Assembly: GCA_003991915.1 (NCBI GenBank)
Contig: RQTK01000415.1
Location: forward strand, 327,669-391,668
Direction: 5' to 3'
DNA: 64,000 nucleotides
Source: Elysia chlorotica
Taxonomy: Eukaryota > Mollusca > Gastropoda > Plakobranchidae
Shown: piece by piece, positions 51,630-63,971 of the stretch
How positions within the stretch are numbered: position 1 is the first letter of the stretch
Layout: the number at the start of each line of letters is the position of its first letter
Notes under the pieces: generated by a model
Told to the model about the DNA's origin: nothing
The model's database searches: none
Seen by the model: only the letters and a program-made list of their open reading frames with translations
Translations under genes and position numbers: made by a program

Positions 51630-52230
51630 ATACTACAAGAGGAATAGTTGTATTGCCCATCCATCCATCAAGCACCATGATAGCGATCCCGCCTCTCCGA
51701 AATTTCCGATCCTTCGCTGCTTTCTGACTTTCAATGCCTCCACCACTCTCCTTGCGTTAGGCAGCTTTGATTGTCCACCCACCATCTTTTCTCTTTGTTT
51801 TGCCATTCTGCTCTTCCCTTGAACCATTACACTTGTCTCAATATGTTCCGGCTTTTCTCTTCTCATCACGTGTACAAAAAACTGTGCTTGGTGTGTACAG
51901 AAATGTACGAGAGGTCTCTTTGTGTTAGGTGCGTGCATGGCTGACTCAATGTACTTCTTTGCTGTCCGTGAGATTCTGAGCAACCACATTTCTGCCGCTC
52001 CTTCTCCTACATTGTTTGGTGTTTGGTTTGAGATTGACCAAGCCTCGCACTCATACAAGTATGGCTCCAATGCAGCATTGAAAGCCTTCTATTTTTGTCT
52101 GCATGGGGATGCAATTGTTTGTGAACATTCCATTCATTTTCTGGAAACAGTTTCTCGTGTGCTTTTCTTGATGAGATTTTAGTACATGTAGTATATATGA
52201 TCTTTATGGAGATAAAGGTTATCAATTATC
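51630..52230 (-). mobile_element. Antisense LINE remnant, post-RT C-terminal region
   Basis: The minus strand encodes YECEAWSI, AEMWLLRISRTAKK, then QAQFFVHVMRREKPEHIETS and a basic end with RKQRRIGNFGEA. This is the standard C-terminal order of many non-LTR retrotransposons (YGCEAWT, EMWCYRRMLKISW, LQFFGHVMR). Upstream frames are broken, so it is 5'-truncated and inactive. The clade is uncertain. Confidence 0.75.
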
Positions 52231-52847
52231 TGCATTGGTGACGCTGTTTTAGTTCAGTTCTGTTGATATACATGTGGTAATTTTTCATAGGTGGTCTGTT
52301 TTTCTGACTGACGACTATTGTTTCTTTTCTTTTTTTTTTTAATTCGAGTCCCTACTTCTTGATCCCTCCTTCAAAAATGTCCAACAGTTTGTTGCAAGTG
52401 TTCACTGTTGTTTTCCGCGTTTAGATGTGTCTCAAACTGTTTATGTTGTGTGCTCGTACATCTGGATATCTTACTCATGAGTATTTTACTGCACACGGAG
52501 AAAATGTTCTGGAACTCAAAGGTGTGACTGACGAAATGACAACTACTACCACCTTTGATTGCAGCTCACGCTCATGGAAAGTGATTGCTGCTCTGACCAT
52601 GTTCAGAGGCTTCGTGTTTTTTACTGAGCATCATGTTTCTTGAATCTGGGCTGAAGCGGTACCGAGAATGCGTAGCCTTCATACAATCACTGGGTGAATT
52701 AAATACTTTGTATTAAATACATGTGGTCGGAGTCTGATGTATTTCTACATACATTGGTACATATATTTTCAATCCGAGAGAGATCAAACATTTTGTTGCT
52801 TTTGCTTCCTGGAAACTTTCACTTCCAAGAAATTAAAATGTTCACTG

Positions 52848-53212
52848 GCGCAGGTGGTTGAGCGCTCATCTTTCAATCGGGAGGTCCTGGTCAGGCACCC
52901 CCAGTTGGTCAAAAATTGTCTCATTTCGTCGCCTTACTGGTCATGTCGGTGGCAGTTCTGTAGGTCTATAATGTGACTGGCTAAGACAGGAGTCGTAGGG
53001 CCGCACGTACAACGTCTCGGTAGCTAACGACTCGTCGTAAGCCTTCCTTATCGCATATTCTTGCGACTAATTGTAAGCTACCGCATCGTTGTACTTACGG
53101 TCCATGGTCTCTGTGTGGCAGAACGCAATATTGTCAGACGTTAGTCTTGAGACTCGTCCACAATATAGCCTATATAGTGCTGACGTTGGACGCCAAGCAA
53201 CAAATTTAAATA
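52848..53212 (+). mobile_element. SINE-like element interrupted by a foldback insertion
   Basis: A tRNA-like head starts 'ggcgcaggtggttgagcgct', with 'caatcgggaggtcctgg'. The tail has 'tgtcagacgttagtcttgag', 'ccacaatatagcctatatag' and 'gctgacgttggacgccaag'. Head and tail match the copy at 24530-24830. Between them lies a hairpin-forming segment (about 52990-53100), absent from the other copy. Confidence 0.6.
52990..53100. repeat. Imperfect inverted repeat (foldback)
   Basis: The left arm gtacaacg...cggtagct (53007-53025) pairs with the right arm agctaccg...cgttgtac (53077-53094). Smaller self-complementary pieces such as 'acgactcgtcgt' sit inside. It is consistent with a miniature foldback element nested in a SINE. 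Confidence 0.6.
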
Positions 53213-55600
53213 TTCATAAGAAACGATGTAGTCAGGTTATCAGCTAGACCCTGTTGGACTCTGCTCAAGGGCGGCAACTGTCATCCAAACGATCCAATCT
53301 GAGTTGGCGTTGAAAACTCGTGGAGTTGTCGCACTTCTTTTCAGATTGATCCCGCCCTGTTCCGGTGGACGAGTGTTTTTGAAGTTAGATTGAATATTGA
53401 ACCTCAGAGGCGACTTTTGTTGTCCGTACCCTAGTACCCCTAACTACTTTTTGTTCATGTTCATAACTCAACTCGGGGTATCTGCCGCCTTGTTTTCTCT
53501 TGTTGAAGGTTATACAAACGCAAGTACCGAGCAGGGAGCTTCTGTTTGCTTAGCTGTGCCATCTGATTTGTGCTTGTCTAGAGAGTGTTATTTCATGAGA
53601 AGCGCTTCTTGCTAGCGGTAAATTAGGTCTGATAAAATTTGTCTTTCAATACAGTGCAATACAATAAATGCATTTCTATGTTAGCGGTGCTATCTAATAC
53701 AGAAAATAGAATCTATTTTTACTAGTTTGGAATTTAGACTGAAAGAGATAATTCACTCACTCGCACCCTTTCTATTGACCAGTAAGTCTTAGGGGAGACA
53801 TAGAGAACTTGTATGCCCACAATCGGGTCTTTTATCTGCTAGTGCTAGCCTGTTCAGGGCTGGGCTGTTTAGTTGAGCCAACTCCTTGATGATATTCATT
53901 AAGTCATACCATTCATTTGAATATTGATTTTGGTTATTGTGTAGATGACTTAAGCATGAGAGTTTTTACCTGAAGACCCACTCCACAAGTATATCAGTAT
54001 CATCACACACCAAAGAGGGCACTATCTCTTTTTACTTCTTTACCGCCCCCTAAGTCGCTACGGCCTGTGTGAACTCAACAGACCGCAGAGCGACAATTCA
54101 CGACTGCACAGTTTGGTCATGCAATCAGAGGACAGAGAAAGGATCGGCCCACAGGCGCAGACATCCCAGTCTAAATACGATAAGAAACTGAAATGCGGAA
54201 CACAATGAAAAAGGAAAGATACACGGAAGACGATAAGGGTGTTGCATGTTTTCTTCTTTTTTTTTAATAATCGTCATTTCAGCTTTAATTTAACTTTTTT
54301 GAGCCCAGTGTGTCCTTTTTCTTTGCTCTTTCATTATCACGGTTGCCGTGGGAGGCAACCAGACGGGAGAGATTACCCTGGTCTTCATAACAAAGAGTCT
54401 GTAGCCTGACATGGCTTATCTGTTGTCCACGTAAGTAGCTCACCGTCGCCAGGCTCAACCAGGTCTTTAGACATACATGTGGCAGTCTTGGCAACTGTTG
54501 CTTCCCACTCATCTAAAGAGAATTTGAGGAACTCTACAGTAAATAATTTTTCGTTGGTCTAACTCCTGCTTTTTAAATATTACCTTAATGTGAACATTAC
54601 TGTTGTATTGTAGATCGAAAAGTTAGAAACTTCGAAACCATTTCCACTTGCTGCTGTTAGGTCTTTAAGTAGATTGGGTACCGACAAAAAGGGTTTTGAG
54701 TAACTAAGTTTAACTTTGTTAAAACGTGTGTCTGTGATTTTATAGGGGTGTTTTATTGTTTGTTTGTTGTTCTTGTTTTGTTGGCGTTTTTTTTTTTTTT
54801 TTGCTGTCGGGTTATTGCGTTTTATATTCTAATTGTAGTAGAGAATACAGAAATAATTCAAATCCAAGCCTAGTGATAAGAAAAAGTAAGCACTTTGTTC
54901 AAGATCCAAAACATATTTTGTCCATTTCATTGTCTTTTTTAAGGAAAAAAAATACTTAAGCTCTCGAAATTGATAAGCCCTTTCATATAAAAAAAAATCT
55001 ATAAAAAGCCAAAGTAAATAAAATAATAAACTGAACTTTGGGTAGTTTTCTGAGTGTGGTACCCCGAATCAAACATTAGTAATTGTTGTCATTGCGATAT
55101 TACTCTATGTTTGTACGCTGGTCATTTTCTTTTACAAAAGGCAACGATAGTACTTAGTAGCAATTTGACTGACAGCAAGACGAAAAAAGAAAGAAATTAC
55201 ATGTGTTTAGCAGCAGTCAATAATATTCAGTTCGATAATTACAGTATAAGAACTGATTTCTATATCGAATGTTTATACACTGTGGCACATGGAGCTAGGG
55301 CCACCACTAGATGATCTAATCTCGAACCTCCTGTGTTCCAGACCAGAGCAACACTTAGTCTTACTATACAATCTGGGTCCCACGTTCGGGTTTCCAATAT
55401 CCTCAGACTAAAATGTTAGCCTAAAGGAGGGGTGGCTAGATCGGGGTAAATCTAAAAAGTACAACAGTGAAATGTCTAAAAAAAAATGTACGCGCATACA
55501 ATTGTGTCAGTTCCAATCAGGGTTAGGCCCATTCTCTGCATTAGTAAGATAATCTTAACCTGCTATTAACATGATTATAAATAACTTGATAAATAAATAG
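53213..55600. other. Intergenic DNA, nothing recognised
   Basis: Mixed-composition sequence with no coding exon or known repeat that I can support. AATAAA at about 53665 could be a distal poly(A) signal for the plus strand, but nothing ties it to GTF3C4. Confidence 0.5.
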
Positions 55601-55601
55601 T

Positions 55602-55603
55602 AC

Positions 55604-55654
<51 letters not shown>

Positions 55655-55672
55655 GAGGAGGAGGAGGAGGAG
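55602..55672 (+). repeat. (AGT)n then (AGG)n microsatellite
   Basis: About 50 bp of AGT triplets followed by AGG triplets. Confidence 0.95.
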
Positions 55673-55865
55673 TACAGTTATAATATATTATGCGTTGCTA
55701 TTGTTGCAGCAGTAGAGATCGACTAACTTTGCGATTGTCGTCTTGTCCGTCTTCGTGAAGACGCAGTTCGGGTGCGGTGAGAGATCAAGCACCAACCTTA
55801 TAGTCTGGAGGATCCTCACTGAGGTTGAGGGCCGCGTCCTCTTATCAGGGGCCTGAGGAGTCTCT

Positions 55866-55921
55866 AGGGAGGGAATGAGTGTAGTCAAGCACGAGGGAGG
55901 GAATGGGTGTAGCCAAGCACG
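55866..55921 (+). repeat. 28-bp tandem duplication
   Basis: Two adjacent units of about 28 bp, each containing 'gggagggaatg[a/g]gtgtag' and 'caagcacga', with two differences. It lies in unique-looking intergenic DNA. Confidence 0.85.
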
Positions 55922-56960
55922 ACAAGTAGAGAAGAGATGAAGGGGTCTCAATAGCATCAGAAACAAGGACAGCGATAGACAGAGCGAGAGAAGGGGAGAT
56001 AAGTTTGGCTGATGAAAAGTGTCCTTACGGAACAAATGGACCAGGGAAGAATCGATGCATGAAACGTTCCAGAAAAAAATTGGACTTGCACATCCATTGC
56101 ATTCTGACATTGTTAGTATTTATAAATAGAGTTTGTTACGTCTAGTTGTATCAGTAATTTATCAGCTAATTTCACCCTTATGCTATTTGGGTCTATCTAA
56201 GAGGATTTTTTAGAACTATAGATTCGCTGTTTAATAATTAAAGCCACAACTCTAGACTTATTATGATAACGGCAGGAGCGTTTCAACATCGCCGATCCCT
56301 TCTTTTATTTGTAGAAAGTTGTCTAAAAGTAAACCATATATACGTTAAGCAGTATATAGCCTTAATCAGCGCGCCATTTCAGTTTGACATGAAAAGGAAG
56401 GGAGGCTTATTAATTTCATTTTAATCAACATATCAAACAAACATGTGAATAGTCTTACAAATCAACATGCATGGGTACAGCTGTTCACGCCAATATATTA
56501 CATTGAATATGACGGGAGTGTACAAAAAAAAAAACTCATTGTAAAACAGGGAACGGTGTTACCTTTTTCTTCAACGATTGTGCAAAAAAATTGCTGCAAA
56601 TGACTTGAGTTTAGATTTGAAAAGTTGAGTGCACGTAATCATCATAATGATCTTCCTTATTTCTTCCAACATGACCTCTTTGTGTGCCGATTCGCCGGAC
56701 TGCGTGAATCTGTTGTTGTTTTCTGTTCAAGTACTGTTTCTATGACCATGGATATGTAAAACTATGATGGACATGATAATGCTGTGATGTGGACATCACC
56801 CTAATAACGCGAGCCGAACGAACAAAACACTTGTGGAGGTCTTGTAGCGCACTGCTCACGTGACCGGGCAAATAGATCTGGCTCGAAACTGGAAACTTCT
56901 CCAGCTCCCTTTAGATTGTTTGGAGACTTTCTTTGATTGAGATGATGAAGACTACGAGGG

Positions 56961-57080
56961 ATGATGATGATGATGATGATGATGATGTTATGATGACGAT
57001 GATGAATATGATAACAATGATGTTGATGATTATAGGTATGATGGTTATGATAATACTGATGACAATAATATATGACGGTA

Positions 57081-57124
<44 letters not shown>

Positions 57125-57125
57125 C
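56961..57125 (+). repeat. (GAT)n microsatellite, interrupted
   Basis: Blocks of GAT triplets at about 56961-57005 and 57080-57123, with diverged triplets between them. Confidence 0.92.
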
Positions 57126-57779
57126 ACAGCGATTGTCGTTGTTGAGGGCCGTGGCAATAATGAATGAAAAGAGTGAGTGATATAAATGTCGATAATGATA
57201 AAAGTACTGTTACTGGTGATGATGGTGGTTGTGGTTATCATGCGTACAAATAAGATGCCTACTGTCGTATTGGTTCTATTTTTTTTTTCATTTCTAAAAT
57301 CCTACAATAAATTGAGCATACCTAGCACATAACTTAATGAATGCAAAACAAAGCCATCACATGCGCATCTCTTGGTGGATGTTGGAAACACAGTCGCAGC
57401 AGTTCCTAACCCCTTGATGGCGCCGCTAGAAATTCAGTTTTGACTCTACAAACTAGATCTAGATCTACTGAGTCTAGTCAACGATGCCTCACCAGAAACC
57501 AGGAGATTCGTTGTGCCCGGACAGTTCTCACTACGTGTAGTTTTTGGTTATCTCAGACGGATTGGGCTTTTAATTGTTTTAAAATGTTGGCTTGTTATCT
57601 GTGGCGTTATCTTGGTGATATCCTCTGATATCAAAGCGAGTGCCCCTTTTCTCGCCCAAGGGCCACACAATCCGAGTTTAGAACACTGCAAGTCCATGAT
57701 ACAGTCATTTTAAATCCATGGCCTCCTCCCTATAGCCTACAGTGTTCTAGTAAGGACAATAAGGAATCTTTCCATCTCT

Positions 57780-57782
<3 letters not shown>

Positions 57783-57851
<69 letters not shown>

Positions 57852-57958
57852 CTATCCATCTATCTATCTATCTGTCTTTCCCTCTTTCTCATTTTATTTT
57901 CCATCTATCTAATAATGAAAAAAATACCTGTCGCGACTCTAGAGTTTCGAGCTACTGC

Positions 57959-58008
<50 letters not shown>

Positions 58009-58009
58009 C

Positions 58010-58043
<34 letters not shown>
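57783..58043 (+). repeat. (TC)n and (TCTA)n microsatellites
   Basis: TC dinucleotides at 57783-57832, then TCTA tetranucleotides to about 57875. A unique gap follows, then a second TCTA array at about 57959-58043. Confidence 0.95.
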
Positions 58044-58044
<1 letters not shown>

Positions 58045-58580
58045 AAACCGAATTGCGAGGGGGCGAGAAACATACGGTGTTAGTGTGTAGTGGTAATTGT
58101 AGATAATAGATGATAGATACGCGGAACATGGATAAAAATATTTGGGCAATAAAACAAATATATTGTAACTACTGCATTAACTTCCAGTAAAATCAGCCTT
58201 CCTGTGTTGTGATATTACAACGTATGTATCTATCTACATCTAGTAAGTAGTATCTTATTTTCGGAATTTGTAATGTATTTGACAAAATGTTTGATCTATA
58301 GCTTATCACACACAGACACGCACGCGAAATCAAATATGACTATGAGGCTAGTTGTTATGACAAAAGGAAATTAGACTTATCGATTCTAACTTTTTTTTTA
58401 CCTCTGTTCGTTGCGACACAATTCTGTATTGTACACAGACTAAATCCATCCCAAGAGATCGAAGAGTGGAGTGTCTTCACCACATGTGCACACCTTTGCA
58501 AGGAGAGAAGCCGTGAAATGAGGGATGTGTATAAATTGTGTGTGTGTGTGTGTGTCAAATTTGGTTTAATGTAGTTAAAT

Positions 58581-58583
<3 letters not shown>

Positions 58584-58678
<95 letters not shown>

Positions 58679-58700
58679 TCTCTCTCTCACTCCCTCTCTT
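58584..58700 (+). repeat. (TC)n microsatellite
   Basis: About 90 bp of TC dinucleotides with few interruptions, followed by C/T-rich sequence. A short (GT)n lies just upstream near 58535-58555. Confidence 0.95.
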
Positions 58701-59900
58701 TCTCTCTTTCGTTATCAATCGTTTTATCCCCTTCCCCCCTCTCCCACTCCGGTTATCTCCTTACCTTTCTCTCCTTTTATCTCTTTATTTATCTTATCAA
58801 TATATCCATTATACCTATGTATATAATTATCTTTTACTCATTCCTCTATCCGTCTACCCTGACGCGCTGTGCTTCCTCTCCTTCCCCCATCATTAAATAT
58901 ACCACTGCGCACTGCGTGTATCAACACGACCAAAGTCAAACTCATACCGAGTTTGCCTTACATTTCCAAATAATGCACTTCAGTGTTCACTAATGATGTG
59001 TTACTACAGTAATTAAGTCAAACTATGCAGAGCGTGTCTGTCTGTGCTCGTTTTGTGAATGAATCGGTTAGAAATTACAAGTACAAGTATCCATAAGGCT
59101 ATAACAGAATTTAAGAGAACTTGACTTTATCATGTAACACTATGTTTGATAGAAAAAGACCTTTGGTGTCGTTGTTGTGTATACCCTTCTTTGTTTGTTT
59201 TTTTCTTTAGATTTTTGAGTGTGTGTTGTTATTGTTTTGCTAGTGGGTTTTTTTCTTCGTTTCTTATTCACCCTAACCAACTGATTGCATGTTCTTTACA
59301 GAAATTCAAAGCGTAGCATTCATCCCATTAAAACAAGATAGCATCTACTTGAATTAGTGACTATTAGCTGTGGCGTATGCAATGTACATTAATGGTTTTT
59401 AACGCATGCGCATTGTTTATAGTAAGCAGAGATCCTGACTTGAGGCTTTTACTGACTCAAACTATGCAGTGTGCTGGTGTAGAATACATTACTTTAAAAC
59501 CGAGGCTTTTCACAAAGTGGCGTTTTAGAACAACACAACGGGAAGTACCATTAACATAACACATTTATGTGTGTACATTTCAGCGGCGCCTGATAACAAT
59601 TTGTGACTAAGTCAGGTGAGAAAAGAATGGACGAGTTGCGGGCCTTGAAAACGTTCACACGTACGTGCATGGAGCCATGATAGATGCTTTGTGGACACCG
59701 GGTCATTTTGATTCATTGAATGGTAAAAGAAAAAAAAATCACCAAAAATCAGCTATAGAGCGACCAGTCTGTAAATAGAACATCGCTGAGTGTGTTCAGA
59801 TTTTTCTGCTTTTGTTCATATCAGGACGTGCTCTTTTTATTTTTGTAGGGCGTGGGTTTACTCTAAAATGTCTATGCATGGTAGCTATTTTTCTGCTTAC

Positions 59901-59998
59901 ACTTTTTAGATGCTCGGTGTATTCAGATAGCCTTGGGTAATAGTCCTGGTCGGGATAAGACAATTTGAAGTGTTTTTCAAGAGTTGTGAACAGCCCAC
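59901..59998 (-). other. Possible homeodomain-like exon (weak)
   Basis: The minus-strand segment is bounded by an acceptor-like ttcacctcag and a donor-like gtaagc. It translates to GLFTTLEKHFKLSYPDQD, then YYPRLSEYTEHLKS. LExxF followed by YPD and RLxxxT recalls helices 1-2 of a homeodomain, one residue short. Helix 3 (the WFxNRR region) was not found. It may be a relic or a chance open frame. Confidence 0.2.
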
Positions 59999-60399
59999 CT
60001 GAGGTGAACAATCTCCATTATTTTGACCTAACCATTGTGGCTGGGAGCCCCGAGTCCCAGCACGCGGTAGGGCCTAGATTACGGCGGCTCAGGCCTCAGT
60101 CCCGCGCGTTCTGCCCAGGGAATCGGGCCAGCTGTTGCCGCCAGCACTGCCACCACGAGGAGATTTTGGGTTGGGGGAGGGGGGGGCACAATCATGGCGT
60201 TTGTTTCGTGATGAGGTTGTCACCTCCACACAACTTTTGTCTAACGACAGGACTGACGGTGGAACATAAATATTGCATACATCTAGATCTGTAGTCTTGA
60301 TTCATTATTCAATGAGTTGTTTTGCCCATTGAAAGCAAAGACGTATACTGCTCTTAACCACTTAATCAAATATCACATTATTACTTTTCAGAGAGACGG

Positions 60400-60423
60400 G
60401 GGAGGGGGGGGGGGGGGGGGAGG

Positions 60424-60468
<45 letters not shown>
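60400..60468 (+). repeat. G run followed by (GA)n
   Basis: A G-rich tract at 60400-60427, then GA dinucleotides to about 60465. Confidence 0.95.
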
Positions 60469-60469
<1 letters not shown>

Positions 60470-61680
60470 AAGGGGAGTAAAACATGGCCACACTTTAAAG
60501 ACTTCTCGTATTTATTGAGAATTTTACAAAAACGTACAATTATTACATTAATAATTACGTGTGATGGCTGGGTCGCAAGCAGCGTAGGATACCAGGGTAA
60601 AGTGTATAGGTGTGTGATGAGTGGGCGGGGTGAAGGTAGAGGAAGGGCGGTGTTACAGAGACAGACCAACAGACAGACCGACAGACACACAGAGATTTGA
60701 GTTAGGCACGGTGATGAGGACAGAGCAGTGTTAAAATAATTTGGTCCGGAGAAGTGCGATAACATTGTTCTTTCAAACTATAGAAACAGAAATCCAATTA
60801 TCTAAAACAAAATCAAGAGACTCTTGAAAAACTTTGACTTCTTCCTACCTTTGTCCAATTAATAAGCCATGCTGCAACATCGGGAAAATCTAGAGTTTGT
60901 TTGGTTTTGTTTTCAATAATAAAACGGGAAAGAAGGGGTGCAAAGAGAAGTCAACATTGTGACTATCGATTAAGGAAAACGCTCTGTTAAAAAAAGGTAG
61001 AAGTAGAACCTTACGTGATGGTAGGCACAATTTATTTTACGGCTGAAAATAATTATACTAATTCCAGTTTGGGCTAGATTTCTTGTTACGATCAATGATT
61101 TCACTTTTATGAACACTCGTGTATTTCTCTGTACTTTATACCCTAATTGTTTTGTTGCGTATGTGTGTGGTGGTTTCTTTTTGTTTTGTTTGTTTGTTTC
61201 TTTTTATTTGTTGTTGCTTTTTTTGGTATGTGTATGTTCTATGTTCTATTTTTTGTGTCTAAAATTAGCAGTGTGATTTGAAAAATTCTCAATAAATGCG
61301 AGAGGTCTTTTAAATATTGGTTTTGTTTATTGTTGTTTTATTTTCCATCGTCAACATCATTCTAACTGGTGTTGGGTCACAAGACTGACGCCTGACAGAT
61401 TTACGTCATACCGCCAGTTTCACACCATGAACAGGACTGGGTACCAGGACGTATGTCTTTGCCAGGCACTCAGTGTTAATGAGAGTTTATTTCGCCAATG
61501 CAGTTGGCAGTGTCCATGAGTATCCTGCTAAATCTTACAGTGTTTAAACTTGGACTACATTAGGATAAAAGACATTGTTTCCTACCCCAAAAGCCACGAG
61601 ACACCGAATGGAAATACAGTTCTCTTTAAATATCTCATCACTATCTCTGGGCAGTAGTGCGTAAAATTATTAGGCGTTCA
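60470..61680. other. Intergenic DNA, nothing recognised
   Basis: No coding exon, repeat family or regulatory motif could be supported. T/G-rich low complexity occurs near 61150-61230. Confidence 0.6.
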
Positions 61681-61683
61681 TCT

Positions 61684-62270
61684 TAGAAGACTTTAAACTA
61701 GGAGAGAGTTTTGTAGAAGACGTTCAACTAGGAAGGTATTCTAGAAAACATTGAACTAGGAGGGTATTGTAGAAGACGTTGAACTAGGAGGGTATTGTAG
61801 AAGACGTTGAACTAGGAGGGTATTGTAGAATACGTTGAACTAGGAGGGTATTGTAGAAGACGTTGAACTAGGAGGGTATTGTAGAAGACGTTGAACTAGG
61901 AGGGTATTGTAGAAGACGTTGAACTAGGAGGGTATTGTAGAAGATGTTGAACTAGGAGGGTATTGTAAAAGACGTTGAACTAGGAGGGTATTGTAGAAGA
62001 CGTTGGACTAGGAGGGTATTGTAGAAGACGTTGAACTAGGAGGGTATTGTAGAAGGCGTTGGAATAGAATGGTATTTTAGAAGACGTTCAACCAGGAAGG
62101 TATTGTAGAAGACGTTGAATTAGGAGAGTATTGTAGAAGACGTTGGACTAGGAGGGTATTGTAGAAGACGTTGAAATAGGAGAGTATTGTAGAGGACGTT
62201 GAAATAGGAGGGTATTGTAGAAGACGTTGAACTAGGAGGGTTTTATAGAAGGCGTTATATTAGGATAGAG
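61684..62270 (+). repeat. 28-bp minisatellite, about 20 copies
   Basis: Tandem units of 28 bp reading gtagaagacgttgaactagg followed by agggtatt. The centre (61770-62050) is nearly perfect; both edges are more diverged. Confidence 0.95.
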
Positions 62271-62334
62271 TTTCGTTTTTAAGTCGTTAAACTGGAAAAG
62301 AAAGATTTTTTTCCAGGGATGAAAGTGGACTCAC

Positions 62335-62408
62335 CTGGTGATCCCTGCGTTACCTAGCGGCGGGAGGGGTTCACTTCTGGTGGCCGCGGCTCTGGACACT
62401 GGTGTCAT
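62335..62408 (-). other. Possible minus-strand first exon (weak)
   Basis: A GC-rich minus-strand stretch with ATG at 62408-62406 stays open for 24 codons (MTPVSRAAATRSEPLPPLGN...) to a consensus donor, accag|gtgagt, at 62335/62334. Another consensus donor, gagag|gtaagc, lies upstream near 62455. No partner exon or family match was found. Confidence 0.2.
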
Positions 62409-63839
62409 GGTGTCATGATGGCAGGTCTGCCTACTGCTAGAACTTTGCTTACCTCTCTCTGACACTGCCACAAAACTGTCAGTTGTGATTTACCCACAGG
62501 ACGGCTAGTCAGTTGTTCTTATAACCTAAATCGATGTATTCTAAGTTATAAATCAACAAAATATCTACGTTGATGGTATCGTTTGATGTAATACCTTTTC
62601 AGATCTAAAAAAATTGTACAATTCGGAATTCAATTCTTCTACGTCAAATTAACCTACATTTCGTAATTCATTTCACTAGAATTGTGAAACAATGTGTTCG
62701 TTGATTTAAAAAAATGTTGTTTTGTTGTAGTAGTTGTTGTTTTGTAGAAAAAAAGGAAAAAGTGGGGAGGGGATGGGTGACGATCCGCGAGCTTTTAGAA
62801 TGTTTCATGCAGTGTGATTAAGATTCACCGAAAAGATTTTTCTATTTTCGAGAAAGAAAAAAGCGCGCAATTACTCTTTTTTGTTTAGCATAGACCACAA
62901 GATAAAAATCGGGGGTTTACGAAAATCAAATTCTTTAAAAAGAATTGAAAACTTAATAAATGTAACTTCACATAAAGATCAGCAATTTTAAAAAGTGTCG
63001 AATATAGTAATTTAATGCGCGAATATTTTGAAACCTTAATTCGGTCAAAACTTTTGACTAAAGATTAATTGTATCGGTATGTCTCGATATTTCCGCCGTA
63101 GGTTTGAAAATACGCGAACAAAAATCGCCACACGGGTTTTCGCAGTTCCCTATCTTTTGGTCGCTGTCAACGTAGACTGAAATCCTCACTAAAAAATCTG
63201 ACTGCTAAAAGTAGTTTCTAGTTCCCTGTTACAAGCAAAATGTACGAAACAATCTAATGAAGGATGAGCGTCCACAACACGATGTAAGAACGAGAACTAA
63301 CGGCTAAGCTGGTTGTGTGGCTTGGGTTAGGCCTGAGAGTCTACATCAACCTCTAGAATCTAAACCTGATGTAGAGCCGGACGTGCACAAAGTGAGCCGA
63401 AGCAGAAGCTGTCCCATTGTCATACCAGCTGTGACCCGCAAACAAGCGGCTGGGACAAGACGGTCTAATCTAGGTCTAGATGGAGATCTACCCTGATTGT
63501 AAATTGTGGATGTCAGTGACAACTTCCCGCTCCCTCCATCTGCGTAGTCTTACCTGATCTGTGTCTAGCTCTAATGGCCAACATAGATCGTCTGCTTACA
63601 TTTTATAATGTGTCCCCACGTGGATGGGAGAGGGTGCACCTGTTGCAACATATGTGTTGTCTCCTGCAGTACTTTGTTCTACTCCGGCAACAACACGTTG
63701 CTAGGGTCACACGTTTCCTACAAGCACGGCGTTTTATCTCATCGAAGAGTGTAGTTATCTTAGAACAGCGCACACCTCAATCCAATATCTCCTTAGGTCT
63801 ATATCCCGCCAAAAAGTACTGAGGATCACCCACCCTCTC

Positions 63840-63940
63840 TCCATGACACTTATCTCTGCCCGCCTGTCTGTCTGTCCCTGTGTATCTGTCCATATGTCTG
63901 TGTGCTTGTATGTCTCTCTGTCTCTATGTCTGTCTCTGTC

Positions 63941-63971
<31 letters not shown>

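Noticed and set aside
55688..56110. Minus-strand open frame of 140 codons
   Set aside because: Low-complexity Leu/Ser/Pro composition that includes the 28-bp tandem duplication; no domain recognised.
63574..63822. Plus-strand open frame of 82 codons near the right end
   Set aside because: No recognisable motif, no splice sites that fit and no neighbour support.
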